A stretch of 34,919 nt of DNA from G020354785 sp964521285. Its GTDB lineage: Bacteria; Bacteroidota; Bacteroidia; Bacteroidales; UBA10428. The stretch lies in the NCBI GenBank assembly GCA_964521285.1, contig CAZFQS010000029.1, positions 1 through 34,919 of the forward strand. The letters are read 5' to 3'. Below the pieces are notes generated by a model. The model was not told the DNA's origin and ran no database searches. It worked only from the letters and a program-made list of their open reading frames with translations. Of the stretch, positions 18,973-27,751 are shown piece by piece; within the stretch, counting starts at the first letter, position 1, and each line of letters starts with the position of its first letter. Both the position numbers and the translations under genes were made by a program.

Positions 18973-18988
18973 AGAGGGGACAGCGCCC
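18973..18988 (+). repeat. GGGACAGC-type repeat, single arm, convergent gap
   Basis: AGAGGGGACAGCGCCC stands four bases after the GH9 stop codon. No clear inverted partner is found in the remaining 56 bases before the convergent TPR-CHAT gene; the nearby GCGGGAGCTT (19012-19021) may be a decayed arm. It is probably a half or decayed unit of the family. Confidence 0.6.
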
Positions 18989-19044
18989 GGGAGAGTTGAA
19001 ACAACACCCTGCGGGAGCTTTCCTTGAACCCTGTACCCGTTTCA

Positions 19045-21822
19045 TCATTGTCCTACCAGTACAAAAGGGGCCCAGTAATAAGGATATTTATATTTTTTAA
19101 TCATTTCGCGCTGCGCAAGTGCCAGCGCTTCAGCAGCAGCCATGGTTTTCAGATGCTTGTGAAACTGAATCATCAGCTGTGCCGCAGGCTCGTCAGCCAG
19201 ACTCCAGAGGCTAACAATAATAGACGGTGTCCCTGCATAGATAAATGCCCGGCTCAGTCCTACCAGCTCATCCCCACGGCTAATATCACCCAGTCCGGTC
19301 TGGCAGGCACTAAGGACAACCAGGCGTGCTTTTAAATCCAGTCCGAATACTTCATGCACGGTGAGTTGTCCGTCATTGCTCTCTGTAGGATGCATTAATA
19401 AATACGAGAACAGGGGCTGTTCCTTATTAAAATGACCGTGCGTAGCCAGATGTATTATATTGAAGTTTTCTGCTTCCTGTTTGAAAAAATCTTCAGTGAT
19501 ATTTTCCTTTTTTTTAATGGTTTTTTCAGGATAAAAAGCGGATATAGCATCCACCTCCCTGCTTGTTCCCGGTAAACCAAAGAAGGAGCCTATCATAATA
19601 TCTCCCAGGGCCATTCCAAGAAAATTTTCTCCCATGGCAGGTGTTTTTTCTTTGCACTGAAGATAAACGTTGGAAGAAGGAGCATAAAACATCTGTTTTT
19701 TCTCAATAAGAAATTTACCCTCTTTATCTTTCAGCGCCTGAAATGGCAGAAAATGAAGCGGTCCATGGGGTATAATTCCTATGGATGTAAAATCATTAAG
19801 CACGGATTCAGCAGGTTGGATAATTGCCTCGTACAGTCTGGTTAAGCTTTCATTTTCTTTATCTTTTTGGCTGGCAATGACCTCCCTGCATTTCCGAATG
19901 ATATCTATCATTTGTCCTGATGTGAGATTGATCGAAAAAATACTTACCTTTTTTTTCGTCACAATCCATAAAAACGTCCCTTCTTTACCGACCCAATACT
20001 CAAGTAAAGCAGTTGATTCATCAAGTGAAGACTGTATCTTTTCAAGTGGCGCCGGTTCGATGCTTATCAGTGAAGGGTAGGAGGAGTTCATAAGTTTGAG
20101 TTGCAGGATGACTTCGTTATATTCTTCCCGGGTTCGCTCAAGCTCCTCATTGAGTGACGATTGCAAAGTACGCATTGTCGCATCTCCGTAAAAGTCAAAC
20201 AGGCTTTTTTGAATTTGCTTTTTCAGCTGCTGCATCTTAAAGCTTAGCAACTGTTCTTTTTCTATATAATCTTTGTCAGCTCCTTCGTGTATATCCGGCT
20301 TTTTGTTGGCCAGCATATCCAGGAATGCCCGGGCACGTGCCCTTTCTGAATAATAAAAAGCTTCCCTTTCCCTGTTCTGCTTGATTAATAACTGAATGAG
20401 CCTGTCGTATACATCAATTTTATTATCCAGGTAGATACTTTTAAATTCTTCGATGGTGAATTTTTCCCTTATGGACTCAATGGTTTCTATAGCCTTTTTA
20501 TAGGAAACAATAGCTGAGTCTGTTTGCCCTTTTTTCTCATGAATCCTTCCCTTATGATACCATACCTGCCACAATAATTCCGGATTAGCAGTCAGTTTTA
20601 ATACCCTGCTTAAGCCTGCATCAGCATCTTTTAATTTATTTAAGTCCACCAGGAGATGTGACATTCTGAGGGCAGCATTAGCTATACCCTCCTTAATGTG
20701 TGCCTGCTGAAAATAGTATTCAGCTTCCTTATTACAGATCAGGGCACTATCAATATCATGTTCCATAGCTTTTGCTTCAGCCAGCCTCAGGAAAGCAAGA
20801 CCCGATCCGATGAATGCTCCTGCAGCAGTAAAATATGATTTGGCAGCCAGAAAATTATCCAGCCGCATGTCCAGTGATGCCTCAATGCTTTGTGATTGTA
20901 TGTCCTGAGTTTCCCTCAGCTCCAGTGCTTTTTTATAGTACTCAGTGGCGCGCTCTGTATCGCCTATTTTTTTATAGGCATCTCCCACACCAACAGTGGC
21001 CCATAATATCTGTGGAAGGATGTTTGCCTTTTTTGCCTCTTCAAGGGCTGTCAGCTTGTGCTTGAGTGCTGTTTCATATTCTCCCCTGTACTCAAAAGCT
21101 TCACCCAGCACCTGGTGTTGCCTGGATGTATGCAGCAGGCTCTCTTCAGCGAGTCTGACAGAATAATTCAACAGGTTTTCCGCATGATGAAGATCTCCCA
21201 TATCAGTGTAAATGCTTCCCAGGAAAAGGTTGGCTTCAATCTGGCCTTCCCTGGAGTCTATATCTTTGTATAATGTCATTGCTATCTGGCTGTTTTCAAG
21301 ACTTTGACTATACATGCCAAGTGTAAGGCAGGCTTTAGCCAGCACCATTCGATTATCTGCCACAATTTTCTTAGGGAAGGTTTTTAAACTGGATGTTTCC
21401 ATCCCTTCACTCATATCGAGGCAACGGTTGAGCTGACTGATGCCCTTTTTAATCTCTCCCATCATGATATATGACTTCCCTGATTCCCGGTAATCTTCTA
21501 TTAACTGCAGCTGATGGTTATTAGAGGAATCAATTTCCATAGCATTGTTAATATAGATTAAAGCCTCTTTGAAATTTCCAAGAGCCTCGTGTGCATGTGC
21601 TATTTTTCTGCATAACTGGCTTTCCATTAACGGATTACGGTACATTCCCAGTCTGGCACTTGCCTCCAGGCTTTTCTTATAATGAATTATGGCCTGTTCA
21701 TAATTATTCTGGTTGTTGTAATAATCGCCTTGCTGTTGTTCTCGTGTGACCAGTACAGACGGTGTGGAACAACCCAGTAGAATTAAGATTATCACAGCAT
21801 AATATATAAATACTTTATTCAT
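19045..21822 (-). CDS. TPR-CHAT lipoprotein, putative cysteine peptidase
   Basis: Two starts are possible. The ATG at 21861 overlaps the previous stop as TAATG. The ATG at 21822 gives a clean lipoprotein signal ending ILLGC and is preferred. Tandem TPR repeats fill about residues 20-470 (for example NYEQAIIHYKKSLE and ATEYYKKALEL). A charged helical linker and then a CHAT domain (about 580-925) follow. CHAT is the caspase-HetF-associated fold. Its catalytic dyad is visible: His795 in HLATHGHF and Cys840 in LSACQTGLG, both in intact motifs. CHAT proteins with TPRs are proteases or scaffolds in several bacterial signalling and defence systems. The lipid anchor puts this one in the periplasm or at the outer membrane. 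It is the last gene of a four-gene unit with a propeller lipoprotein and two beta-barrel proteins. The peptidase target is unknown. Confidence 0.9.
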   Translation of the reverse strand: MNKVFIYYAVIILILLGCSTPSVLVTREQQQGDYYNNQNNYEQAIIHYKKSLEASARLGMYRNPLMESQLCRKIAHAHEALGNFKEALIYINNAMEIDSSNNHQLQLIEDYRESGKSYIMMGEIKKGISQLNRCLDMSEGMETSSLKTFPKKIVADNRMVLAKACLTLGMYSQSLENSQIAMTLYKDIDSREGQIEANLFLGSIYTDMGDLHHAENLLNYSVRLAEESLLHTSRQHQVLGEAFEYRGEYETALKHKLTALEEAKKANILPQILWATVGVGDAYKKIGDTERATEYYKKALELRETQDIQSQSIEASLDMRLDNFLAAKSYFTAAGAFIGSGLAFLRLAEAKAMEHDIDSALICNKEAEYYFQQAHIKEGIANAALRMSHLLVDLNKLKDADAGLSRVLKLTANPELLWQVWYHKGRIHEKKGQTDSAIVSYKKAIETIESIREKFTIEEFKSIYLDNKIDVYDRLIQLLIKQNREREAFYYSERARARAFLDMLANKKPDIHEGADKDYIEKEQLLSFKMQQLKKQIQKSLFDFYGDATMRTLQSSLNEELERTREEYNEVILQLKLMNSSYPSLISIEPAPLEKIQSSLDESTALLEYWVGKEGTFLWIVTKKKVSIFSINLTSGQMIDIIRKCREVIASQKDKENESLTRLYEAIIQPAESVLNDFTSIGIIPHGPLHFLPFQALKDKEGKFLIEKKQMFYAPSSNVYLQCKEKTPAMGENFLGMALGDIMIGSFFGLPGTSREVDAISAFYPEKTIKKKENITEDFFKQEAENFNIIHLATHGHFNKEQPLFSYLLMHPTESNDGQLTVHEVFGLDLKARLVVLSACQTGLGDISRGDELVGLSRAFIYAGTPSIIVSLWSLADEPAAQLMIQFHKHLKTMAAAEALALAQREMIKKYKYPYYWAPFVLVGQ

Positions 21823-21860
21823 ATACCCGGAGTAAATCCATTTTATTAGATATCTATACA

Positions 21861-22844
21861 TTAAAATTGATATTGAAGTATAAGAATATATTGAGGATCA
21901 GCAGTATACGCACAACCCTTAAGAGGTATCTCAACAGACTGTACCAGGCGAAACCTTTTTATCTGAAAATACAGATAGGGATGGTAGATAAATGCCCATC
22001 TTTCAGAAACTGTGGTTTCTCCGTCAACTTCATCTCCACCGCCATAGAAATACATAACGTCATTCACAAGGGCTATCCATTCGTTAACGTGAAAATTGGC
22101 ACTGCCCATAAAAGCTACTATATTTCCTGTTCTGAAGGATAGTTCATCTTCTCCAGGATTAATTACCTTGTTGCCACCAAAATAGTAGAAATACTCTGTT
22201 GTAAATGTAAAGGAATATGGATACTTCACTTTTCTAAGCCTTACATCTATGGCAAGAAGAGGTTCTCCTGTTCCCGGTGGAGCATCATAATTCTCCTCAT
22301 CCCGTATGTTGGTTATATTTTTTTAGCCGGTATTAAAGCGAAAAGTTGTGCGTAAGGTTACGGATGGCCTTTTTGGTTTTTCAGTGAGCACCTGATAATA
22401 CACTCCTAATTCCATATCACCAAGACCTTTGGCATCCCGTTGCCATTTATCCGATACGATAGAATCTACTCCCGGCCATTCCCGGATACTGGATGCACTC
22501 ATTTTATTGCTTATATAAGGAACATACAGGTTTAACTGAAGCCTGTCGGTAAGCCCGTAATGAGCACCCAGAGCGATCGATTTGGTTTCTGCTGAGGCAC
22601 TTTCGGTTGGGCTAATCCTTTTATTGCTTTCATTAAAAATCTTATCAGCAAATGTATGTGATAAAATTATGCCTGTCCTGAAAAATCCTTTTTGTAAAGT
22701 AGCCGGTTCAGTAATGATTGTTTGCTCCTTTATTTCTGTCGGAAGAAGATACTTTTCTGTCTGACCATATGCGATGCCATGACAAATTCCGATAACTAAA
22801 GTTATAAGTAATGTTCTTTTTCTGTATAGAAGGCCCTTTTTCAT
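21861..22844 (-). pseudogene. Outer-membrane beta-barrel protein with an in-frame stop
   Basis: One reading frame of 328 codons is interrupted by a single TAA at 22323-22325. The upstream part (22844 to 22323) has a signal peptide ending IAYGQ and alternating beta-strand sequence such as GLTDRLQLNLYVPYI. The downstream part (22322 to 21861) continues in the same frame (ENYDAPPGTGEPLLAIDVRL) and ends with an aromatic strand, ILILQYQF, as outer-membrane barrels do. Barrel strands lie on both sides, so this is a nonsense change and not two genes. It resembles the MetA-pathway phenol-degradation type of barrel (PF13557-like) and is a likely paralogue of the gene before it, 3 bases upstream. The stop falls next to a run of seven A, so an original AAA codon is plausible. 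Sequencing error or recoding cannot be ruled out. Function unknown. Confidence 0.75.
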
Positions 22845-22847
22845 ATA

Positions 22848-23936
22848 TTAAAACTCTTTAATTGGGAAAAGGTTATAATTGATCCCTGTTTGAAAACTGA
22901 AAGGTGCCAGAGTACTTTTGCCTGATATAGACTGTCCAACTTTCTGATATAACCTGATATGGGGTGTGGCCTGTATTTCAAATCCTATAAAGAGAGAATT
23001 CAGGCTTATTTCATAATTACTTATTCTGGGACCATACTGCTCGCTCCACCCTCCGAAGGTATTCTCCGAAGAGAATCCACCAAAAATATCAAACCACGCA
23101 AAAGCCTGATAATCAATATGTATAGCCAGACTAAACATGTCATCAACCATGTAATTGTATTCATTGGACTGGTATTGGAATTCATTATTTTCTATTCTGT
23201 ACTGCCAGTAAATATTTGTGGTTTCTTTATTTGACATCCAGTAATCCGAACGTAAGTTAACAGCCATTTTGCTGGTTCTGAATTTCCCCTGTATACCAAT
23301 CAGAAATGCAGGTACTCCCTTTCCCGGGGGATTGATATTATGGTAATTGAAAATAAATGAATTGGTAAAACCTGCAACAGATTCTATTTGGTGTTCAGGA
23401 TGTTCAGACCTGTATTTTGCGGTTGGGAGAGTGATTCCAAGAGAAATGCCTATGTCAAAAAAGGTTAGATTCAAAGGCAATCTGAGGAGTGAACCAATAA
23501 ATAAATCTTCAAAGCCTTTAATTTCAGTGATTTCACTTTCATGGATGGCATTTTCAGAAATAAAAAGATATTTGACATTACTGCGTTGACTGGTTGAGAT
23601 GTAATTCATTCCAACTGTAAGCTGGATATGTTCCAGAATTCCGTAACTGATATTAAACAGGTAACCATGCATAGCTGAAGCGATACCCTGATCCCTTAAA
23701 TCACTTCTGGAGGAGTTATGATCGTACGATTTGGTGAAAAAGTCAAATGTGTAAAATGCATTGGTTTGAAGCTGGCCTTTATGCAGGGAGACAGGCCGGT
23801 CAACCACCCTTTCATTCAGAAGAATATCAATAGCATCCTGCCCGCTTGAATTTACCTGGGCATGAAAGGAAATTACGGGTAACAATAAAACCTGTATAGG
23901 CAGAATCCGTATGAACATGTTAAATTTTTTGTTCAT
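22848..23936 (-). CDS. Outer-membrane beta-barrel protein of unknown function
   Basis: This 362-residue protein has a signal peptide (about 1-26, ending FHAQ) and then alternating hydrophobic/polar strands with many Tyr, Phe and Trp. Examples are LFNISYGILEHIQLTVGMNYI, DIGISLGITLP and FIGFEIQATPHIRLYQKVG. It ends on a short strand, INYNLFPIKEF. This is the pattern of a small outer-membrane beta-barrel of roughly 12-16 strands, near the PF13557 group. The ATG overlaps the upstream stop as ATGA, and the next gene follows 3 bases on, so translation is probably coupled. It shares the layout of the broken paralogue downstream: a signal peptide, a P-(S/T)-L-x-KG segment, then a YG-hydrophobic strand motif. 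I do not recognise a specific role. A channel or partner for the propeller lipoprotein is only a guess. Confidence 0.8.
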   Translation of the reverse strand: MNKKFNMFIRILPIQVLLLPVISFHAQVNSSGQDAIDILLNERVVDRPVSLHKGQLQTNAFYTFDFFTKSYDHNSSRSDLRDQGIASAMHGYLFNISYGILEHIQLTVGMNYISTSQRSNVKYLFISENAIHESEITEIKGFEDLFIGSLLRLPLNLTFFDIGISLGITLPTAKYRSEHPEHQIESVAGFTNSFIFNYHNINPPGKGVPAFLIGIQGKFRTSKMAVNLRSDYWMSNKETTNIYWQYRIENNEFQYQSNEYNYMVDDMFSLAIHIDYQAFAWFDIFGGFSSENTFGGWSEQYGPRISNYEISLNSLFIGFEIQATPHIRLYQKVGQSISGKSTLAPFSFQTGINYNLFPIKEF

Positions 23937-24904
23937 TTTGGAAAGAATTTGTTAATACCACCTTCATGGGTACCCAGCCACATAAAACCCTTTGTATCCT
24001 TAATCATAGATAATACTGAATTATCACTCAGACCCTGTGTTTCAAGAATAGAATGCATAGATGCTCCATTGTACACAATTGCCCCATTTGCAATTGTCCC
24101 GAACCAGATATCACCTGTATTATCCTCTGTAATGGCAAATGTTGCATTCACCGTCATATCATTGAAAGGATCTATGCTATGAAATCTTCCCCCGTGATAT
24201 TTGATAATATATTTACTGTCGCCTGTTCCCAGCCAGATATCTCCCCAGCTATCCTCAAAGATAGATTTAATATTATTGCTGACCAGTCCGTCAGTAATAT
24301 TATAAGTAGTATATCTCCAGCCATCAAATTTAACAGCGCCACCCAGTGTGCCAAACCAGATATCCCCGTTTTTTGTTTCTGCAATTGCCTGTATATAGTT
24401 ACAGTCCTCACATGACATATCAAATTGTTGAGTGAGGCTTTGTCCGTCAAATTTAAGTATACCCATATTATCTGTGCCAATCCATACATTTCCTTGCCTG
24501 TCAGAATGTAATGCCAGGGCAGAATATTCGTATCCATCCATGGTCGGGTAATTGAGCCAGGTACTACCATTAAATATAGAAATACCTCCAAAGGTGCCAA
24601 ACCAGATATTGCCTTCAATATCTTCTGTAATAGTGAGTACTGTAATATCAATTAGTCCATCGTCCATGTCAAAGGTTATCCATCTGTTTCCATCGAATTT
24701 GCATACTCCTTGAGAAAATGTACCTGCCCAGATATTTCCCCGGCTGTCTTCAAACAATGATAATATATAATTCTCCGATAACCCGTTACTTGTGTTATAG
24801 TATGTCCATGTATTCAGTGTTTCAGGATCAATGGCATCAGGGTCTTTCTGGCAGGAGGCTACCAGGAATAGAATGATGGCCAGGGAAATTCCAATTTCTT
24901 TCAT
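23933..24904 (-). CDS. Seven-bladed Reg_prop propeller lipoprotein
   Basis: The longest frame starts at a TTG (24925). The ATG seven codons later (24904) yields a lipoprotein signal ending LVASC with lipidated Cys18, so it is chosen. The next residues, QKDPD, resemble the QK(D/E)2 export signal known from Bacteroidetes surface lipoproteins. The rest is seven repeats with cores GNIWAGT, GNIWFGT, GNVWIGT, GDIWFGT, GDIWLGT, GDIWFGT and GFMWLGT, which is one complete Reg_prop propeller. No Y_Y_Y, membrane or kinase domain follows, unlike usual Reg_prop proteins. It is therefore a free propeller, probably a binding or scaffold protein at the cell surface. The gene heads a tightly packed unit: the stop overlaps the next start by four bases. 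Ligand unknown. Confidence 0.88.
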   Translation of the reverse strand: MKEIGISLAIILFLVASCQKDPDAIDPETLNTWTYYNTSNGLSENYILSLFEDSRGNIWAGTFSQGVCKFDGNRWITFDMDDGLIDITVLTITEDIEGNIWFGTFGGISIFNGSTWLNYPTMDGYEYSALALHSDRQGNVWIGTDNMGILKFDGQSLTQQFDMSCEDCNYIQAIAETKNGDIWFGTLGGAVKFDGWRYTTYNITDGLVSNNIKSIFEDSWGDIWLGTGDSKYIIKYHGGRFHSIDPFNDMTVNATFAITEDNTGDIWFGTIANGAIVYNGASMHSILETQGLSDNSVLSMIKDTKGFMWLGTHEGGINKFFPK

Positions 24905-24965
24905 TATAGCAACTGAATGAAACAATATATCAAATCTAGTGAAAAATAGATGTTAAATCAAATCA

Positions 24966-25045
24966 AAAAGGGGACAGCGCATTGGGGATGGCGCCCTTAA
25001 TTTATCTGTTGATTTATTAATTATGAAGGGAGCTGTTCCAAACTT
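24966..25045. repeat. GGGACAGC-type repeat pair upstream of the propeller operon
   Basis: The left unit (24966-24980) and inverted right unit (25026-25045, GGGAGCTGTTCC core) flank an inner GCGC...GCGC pairing (24977-24994). The pair lies in the 173-base gap between the end of the esterase/beta-helix gene and the propeller lipoprotein gene, both on the minus strand. It may end the upstream transcript. It may also lie in the leader or promoter region of the propeller operon. Confidence 0.65.
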
Positions 25046-25077
25046 ATGCTTTACAAACATAGGGGCTTTTTAAGGAA

Positions 25078-27624
25078 TTATTTTTGAAGTATCAATTTTT
25101 TTATTTCTGAATATTCACCTGCCTGCAGCCTGTAAAAATAAACACCACCTGTCAGGTTTGCTGCATTGAATCGAACCTCATAAGTGCCAGCCTTTTTATA
25201 ATCATTTTCAAGAACACTTATTTCCTCTCCCATAATATTAAATATTTTAAGACTGATAAAACAAGGCTTATTCAATTTATAAGTGATCTTTGTACACGTT
25301 TTAAAAGGATTAGGGTAGCATTGAGAAACCACTGAATTAGCCGGATGATAATATGTTTCTTTTATACCTGTAAATTCAGGAATTCCAAGGATATTTTCCA
25401 TGGCACCAATATCAGGAGTAGTACCTGACGGATTTGGCCTGGGATTACCTTCAATATCGGATGAGGGTGCGTGGTACCATGTGCCTTCAAATTCAACAGA
25501 GTCAACTCCTGCACCGATACACGGGGAATAATCGGTAATATGGAAGTCAGCATTGCCATCATCCGCAAAGCGGGGATTACCCTCGATATTATTCAGGTAT
25601 GTTCCGGAAAAACTGGCACCTGAAAATCCATTCTGCCCGCCTTCAATGAGACAATTAATAAAATCAAGTCCGGATGTCGCCTCAAGACTGACCTGGGCTG
25701 GTTTGTTTCCGTATATAATATTATTGATTAATAAAGGCGCTACTCCATTATTCGTAAATACCGCACCTCCCTGCCCGGAACAGCTATTATTCACAATGGT
25801 ATTATTGATAAGAACAGCCAGCCCGCTACCGTTACTAAAATGAATGATACCGTGGAAATTTGTGCTATTGTTTACAATTATATTATTGATGAATACAGGA
25901 GAGGTATTATTACCACTCCAGCTACCAATATTAATTGTACCATGCCCCTGGTTATGGTGAAAATAATTATTGCGAATCACCGGATTTAAACCACTACCCC
26001 ATATTACCATCGCACCTCCAAATACTCCCGAGTTTTCACTGAACTCACAAAATTCAATGATCGGATTTCCAATTATAGCGATTGCCCCGCCTCCACTTTG
26101 AATAATATCACTGTGATAGCACATATTATTCCGGAACAGGCAATGAGAGATCCTTAATTTATCAACCTTTGCATAGACAGCTCCTCCACATAGGTTTACA
26201 TCTCCTGTGCCTGTATTTGCTTTGCCGTATTCGAACAGGCAAAATTTGAAAATTGTACTGTCGTTTGAGTCGGGAGTTTCATTTAATCTTATGCCATGCC
26301 AGCCCGCTGAATGATCATCCGCTGTGAAAATAATGCTGTCTTGCTCAGTCCCGATAGCGAGAATTCTTCCCTGTATATAAAATTTATAATAGCCGGTAAA
26401 AACAACATCTACGCCGGGTTCGATTGTTAGTGTTTTACCATTAGGAACAATTATTTCACCATTAATGTGATAAGGTGATCCTTCTAATGTCCATGTTCCG
26501 CTTACTTTTCCTCCGGGAATTTCTGTAGGTCCCTGATCAGTATGTGCGAGTACATCTGAAAGGTAACCCAGTGATGATTTTAGACGGGTATATAATTTAT
26601 CAAAGTGCATTCCGTCATATAATTCAAATGAATTAGATATTCCTGAAGATGTTAATGAATCAACAAAGGGGATCATAAAATAATAACTCATTACTTCATC
26701 TTTATCACCAACATCAAAATAAATACCTCTGAGGCTTTGAAGATCTGATAAATGGTTACCCAGCATCTGAATAGGATCATAATCTGCCCATCTTAACAGG
26801 ACATCTTCCCTTATTTCACAGGAATCATCAACAGGCAGATCAACATAAAAAGGCGAATTAGCCAGATTTGGTGAAAAGGCTGCTGAAAAAAGATAAAGGA
26901 AACTGGTAAAAGGTTTTGAGGGATCGGGACCGGTAATTGCTGATGGGTTTTCCAGTTTAACAAACGGGGCGCAGGCCCTGGCAAGGGCATCCATGCACAG
27001 TTCGGAACTGTGGCTGGCAACGGCCCCAAATACATCAGGATGCTTCATTACAATGTACATAGCACCGTATCCTCCCATACAATGACCGGCTATTGCACGG
27101 CTGTTTCTGTTAGCGAGGGTCCGGTAATTCGCATCAATATAAGGTACAATATCTTTAACGATATAATCCTCATAGTTACCATTCAATGCAGAATTTATGC
27201 AAAAACTTCCGCCATATGCAGTATTAATATCAGGCATTACAATAATCAGCGGTCGAATTTCACCGGTGATAATGAGCGAATCGATCATACTTACGAATCC
27301 ACTGTCAGGGTAATCAACCGGATGAGTAAACATTCCAAAAGCCTCCAGCGATTCAGGGAATTCATTATCAGGATAAAAGTGTTCGTTACCTCCTCCTGTA
27401 TGTAATAAATATATAACAGGGTAATTTATTTCAGATGTATCATAACCGGGAGGTAAATAGACCAGCATGCCTCTGGTAACAGGATCATCCAGCAGATTGC
27501 CTTCTAATGATGCTCCTGTAATAGAGTCTGAGACAATACTTCCTTGTGTATAGGCCGGACAATAATTGCCGAGTAATATACAGATGAGGAAAAAACCAGG
27601 TAAGATTAATTTTTTAGCATTCAT
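25078..27624 (-). CDS. Secreted esterase-fold/beta-helix fusion with T9SS tail
   Basis: The start at ATG 27624 gives a standard signal peptide (MNAKK, hydrophobic core, AYTQG). The longer frame opens with TTG at 27657 inside a terminator hairpin. Residues about 25-365 form an esterase domain of the PF00756 type (LPPGYD, PVIYLLH, IAGHCMGGYGA). The nucleophile position holds Cys182 (TGT codon) instead of the usual Ser, while a likely Asp (GDKDEV) and His (DGMHFD) remain. Residues about 385-750 are right-handed beta-helix repeats rich in Asn and Gly (for example PVFINNIIVNNS), closing with the SDIEGNPRP...PDIGAMEN pattern. The end (about 765-848, CYPNPFKTCTKI...) is a type A T9SS sorting domain, so the protein is exported to the surface. 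It could be a carbohydrate esterase or an inactive binding fold. Confidence 0.87.
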   Translation of the reverse strand: MNAKKLILPGFFLICILLGNYCPAYTQGSIVSDSITGASLEGNLLDDPVTRGMLVYLPPGYDTSEINYPVIYLLHTGGGNEHFYPDNEFPESLEAFGMFTHPVDYPDSGFVSMIDSLIITGEIRPLIIVMPDINTAYGGSFCINSALNGNYEDYIVKDIVPYIDANYRTLANRNSRAIAGHCMGGYGAMYIVMKHPDVFGAVASHSSELCMDALARACAPFVKLENPSAITGPDPSKPFTSFLYLFSAAFSPNLANSPFYVDLPVDDSCEIREDVLLRWADYDPIQMLGNHLSDLQSLRGIYFDVGDKDEVMSYYFMIPFVDSLTSSGISNSFELYDGMHFDKLYTRLKSSLGYLSDVLAHTDQGPTEIPGGKVSGTWTLEGSPYHINGEIIVPNGKTLTIEPGVDVVFTGYYKFYIQGRILAIGTEQDSIIFTADDHSAGWHGIRLNETPDSNDSTIFKFCLFEYGKANTGTGDVNLCGGAVYAKVDKLRISHCLFRNNMCYHSDIIQSGGGAIAIIGNPIIEFCEFSENSGVFGGAMVIWGSGLNPVIRNNYFHHNQGHGTINIGSWSGNNTSPVFINNIIVNNSTNFHGIIHFSNGSGLAVLINNTIVNNSCSGQGGAVFTNNGVAPLLINNIIYGNKPAQVSLEATSGLDFINCLIEGGQNGFSGASFSGTYLNNIEGNPRFADDGNADFHITDYSPCIGAGVDSVEFEGTWYHAPSSDIEGNPRPNPSGTTPDIGAMENILGIPEFTGIKETYYHPANSVVSQCYPNPFKTCTKITYKLNKPCFISLKIFNIMGEEISVLENDYKKAGTYEVRFNAANLTGGVYFYRLQAGEYSEIKKLILQK

Positions 27625-27655
27625 AATTGTATAATTTAAGGTTAACGAATGCAAC

Positions 27656-27681
27656 AAAATTCAGCTAAAGGGCTGAATTTT
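27656..27681. terminator. Symmetric hairpin terminator
   Basis: Arms AAAATTCAGC (27656-27665) and GCTGAATTTT (27672-27681) are perfect 10-base complements around a six-base loop. Each side ends in T on its own strand, so it can act in both directions. It most likely ends the minus-strand GH3-GH5-regulator transcript 70 bases past the regulator stop. It lies upstream of the esterase start at 27624, which suggests that gene has its own promoter in the remaining 30 or so bases, or depends on read-through. Confidence 0.7.
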
Positions 27682-27751
27682 AATGGTTGTAATGTTTCAG
27701 GAAGAGGGAAAATTTTGATTTACTTCTGGGGCATTGTTTCAATAAAAAGGA

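Noticed and set aside
19024..19335. Plus-strand frame of 103 codons after the GH9 gene
   Set aside because: Almost all of it is antisense to the CHAT domain, whose catalytic motifs fix the minus strand as coding.
19045..21822. CRISPR-associated CHAT protease (Craspase-like) system
   Set aside because: No cas genes, no repeat-spacer array, and the protein has a lipoprotein signal, so it is not a cytoplasmic type III-E partner.
21861..22844. Frameshift, or two independent small genes, in the second barrel gene
   Set aside because: The two parts are in exactly the same frame and are separated only by one TAA. The downstream part has no signal peptide of its own and only a GTG start well after the homology continues.
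7815..25045. The GGGACAGC repeats as a CRISPR array
   Set aside because: The copies are kilobases apart, imperfect, palindromic and irregularly spaced, with no spacer pattern.
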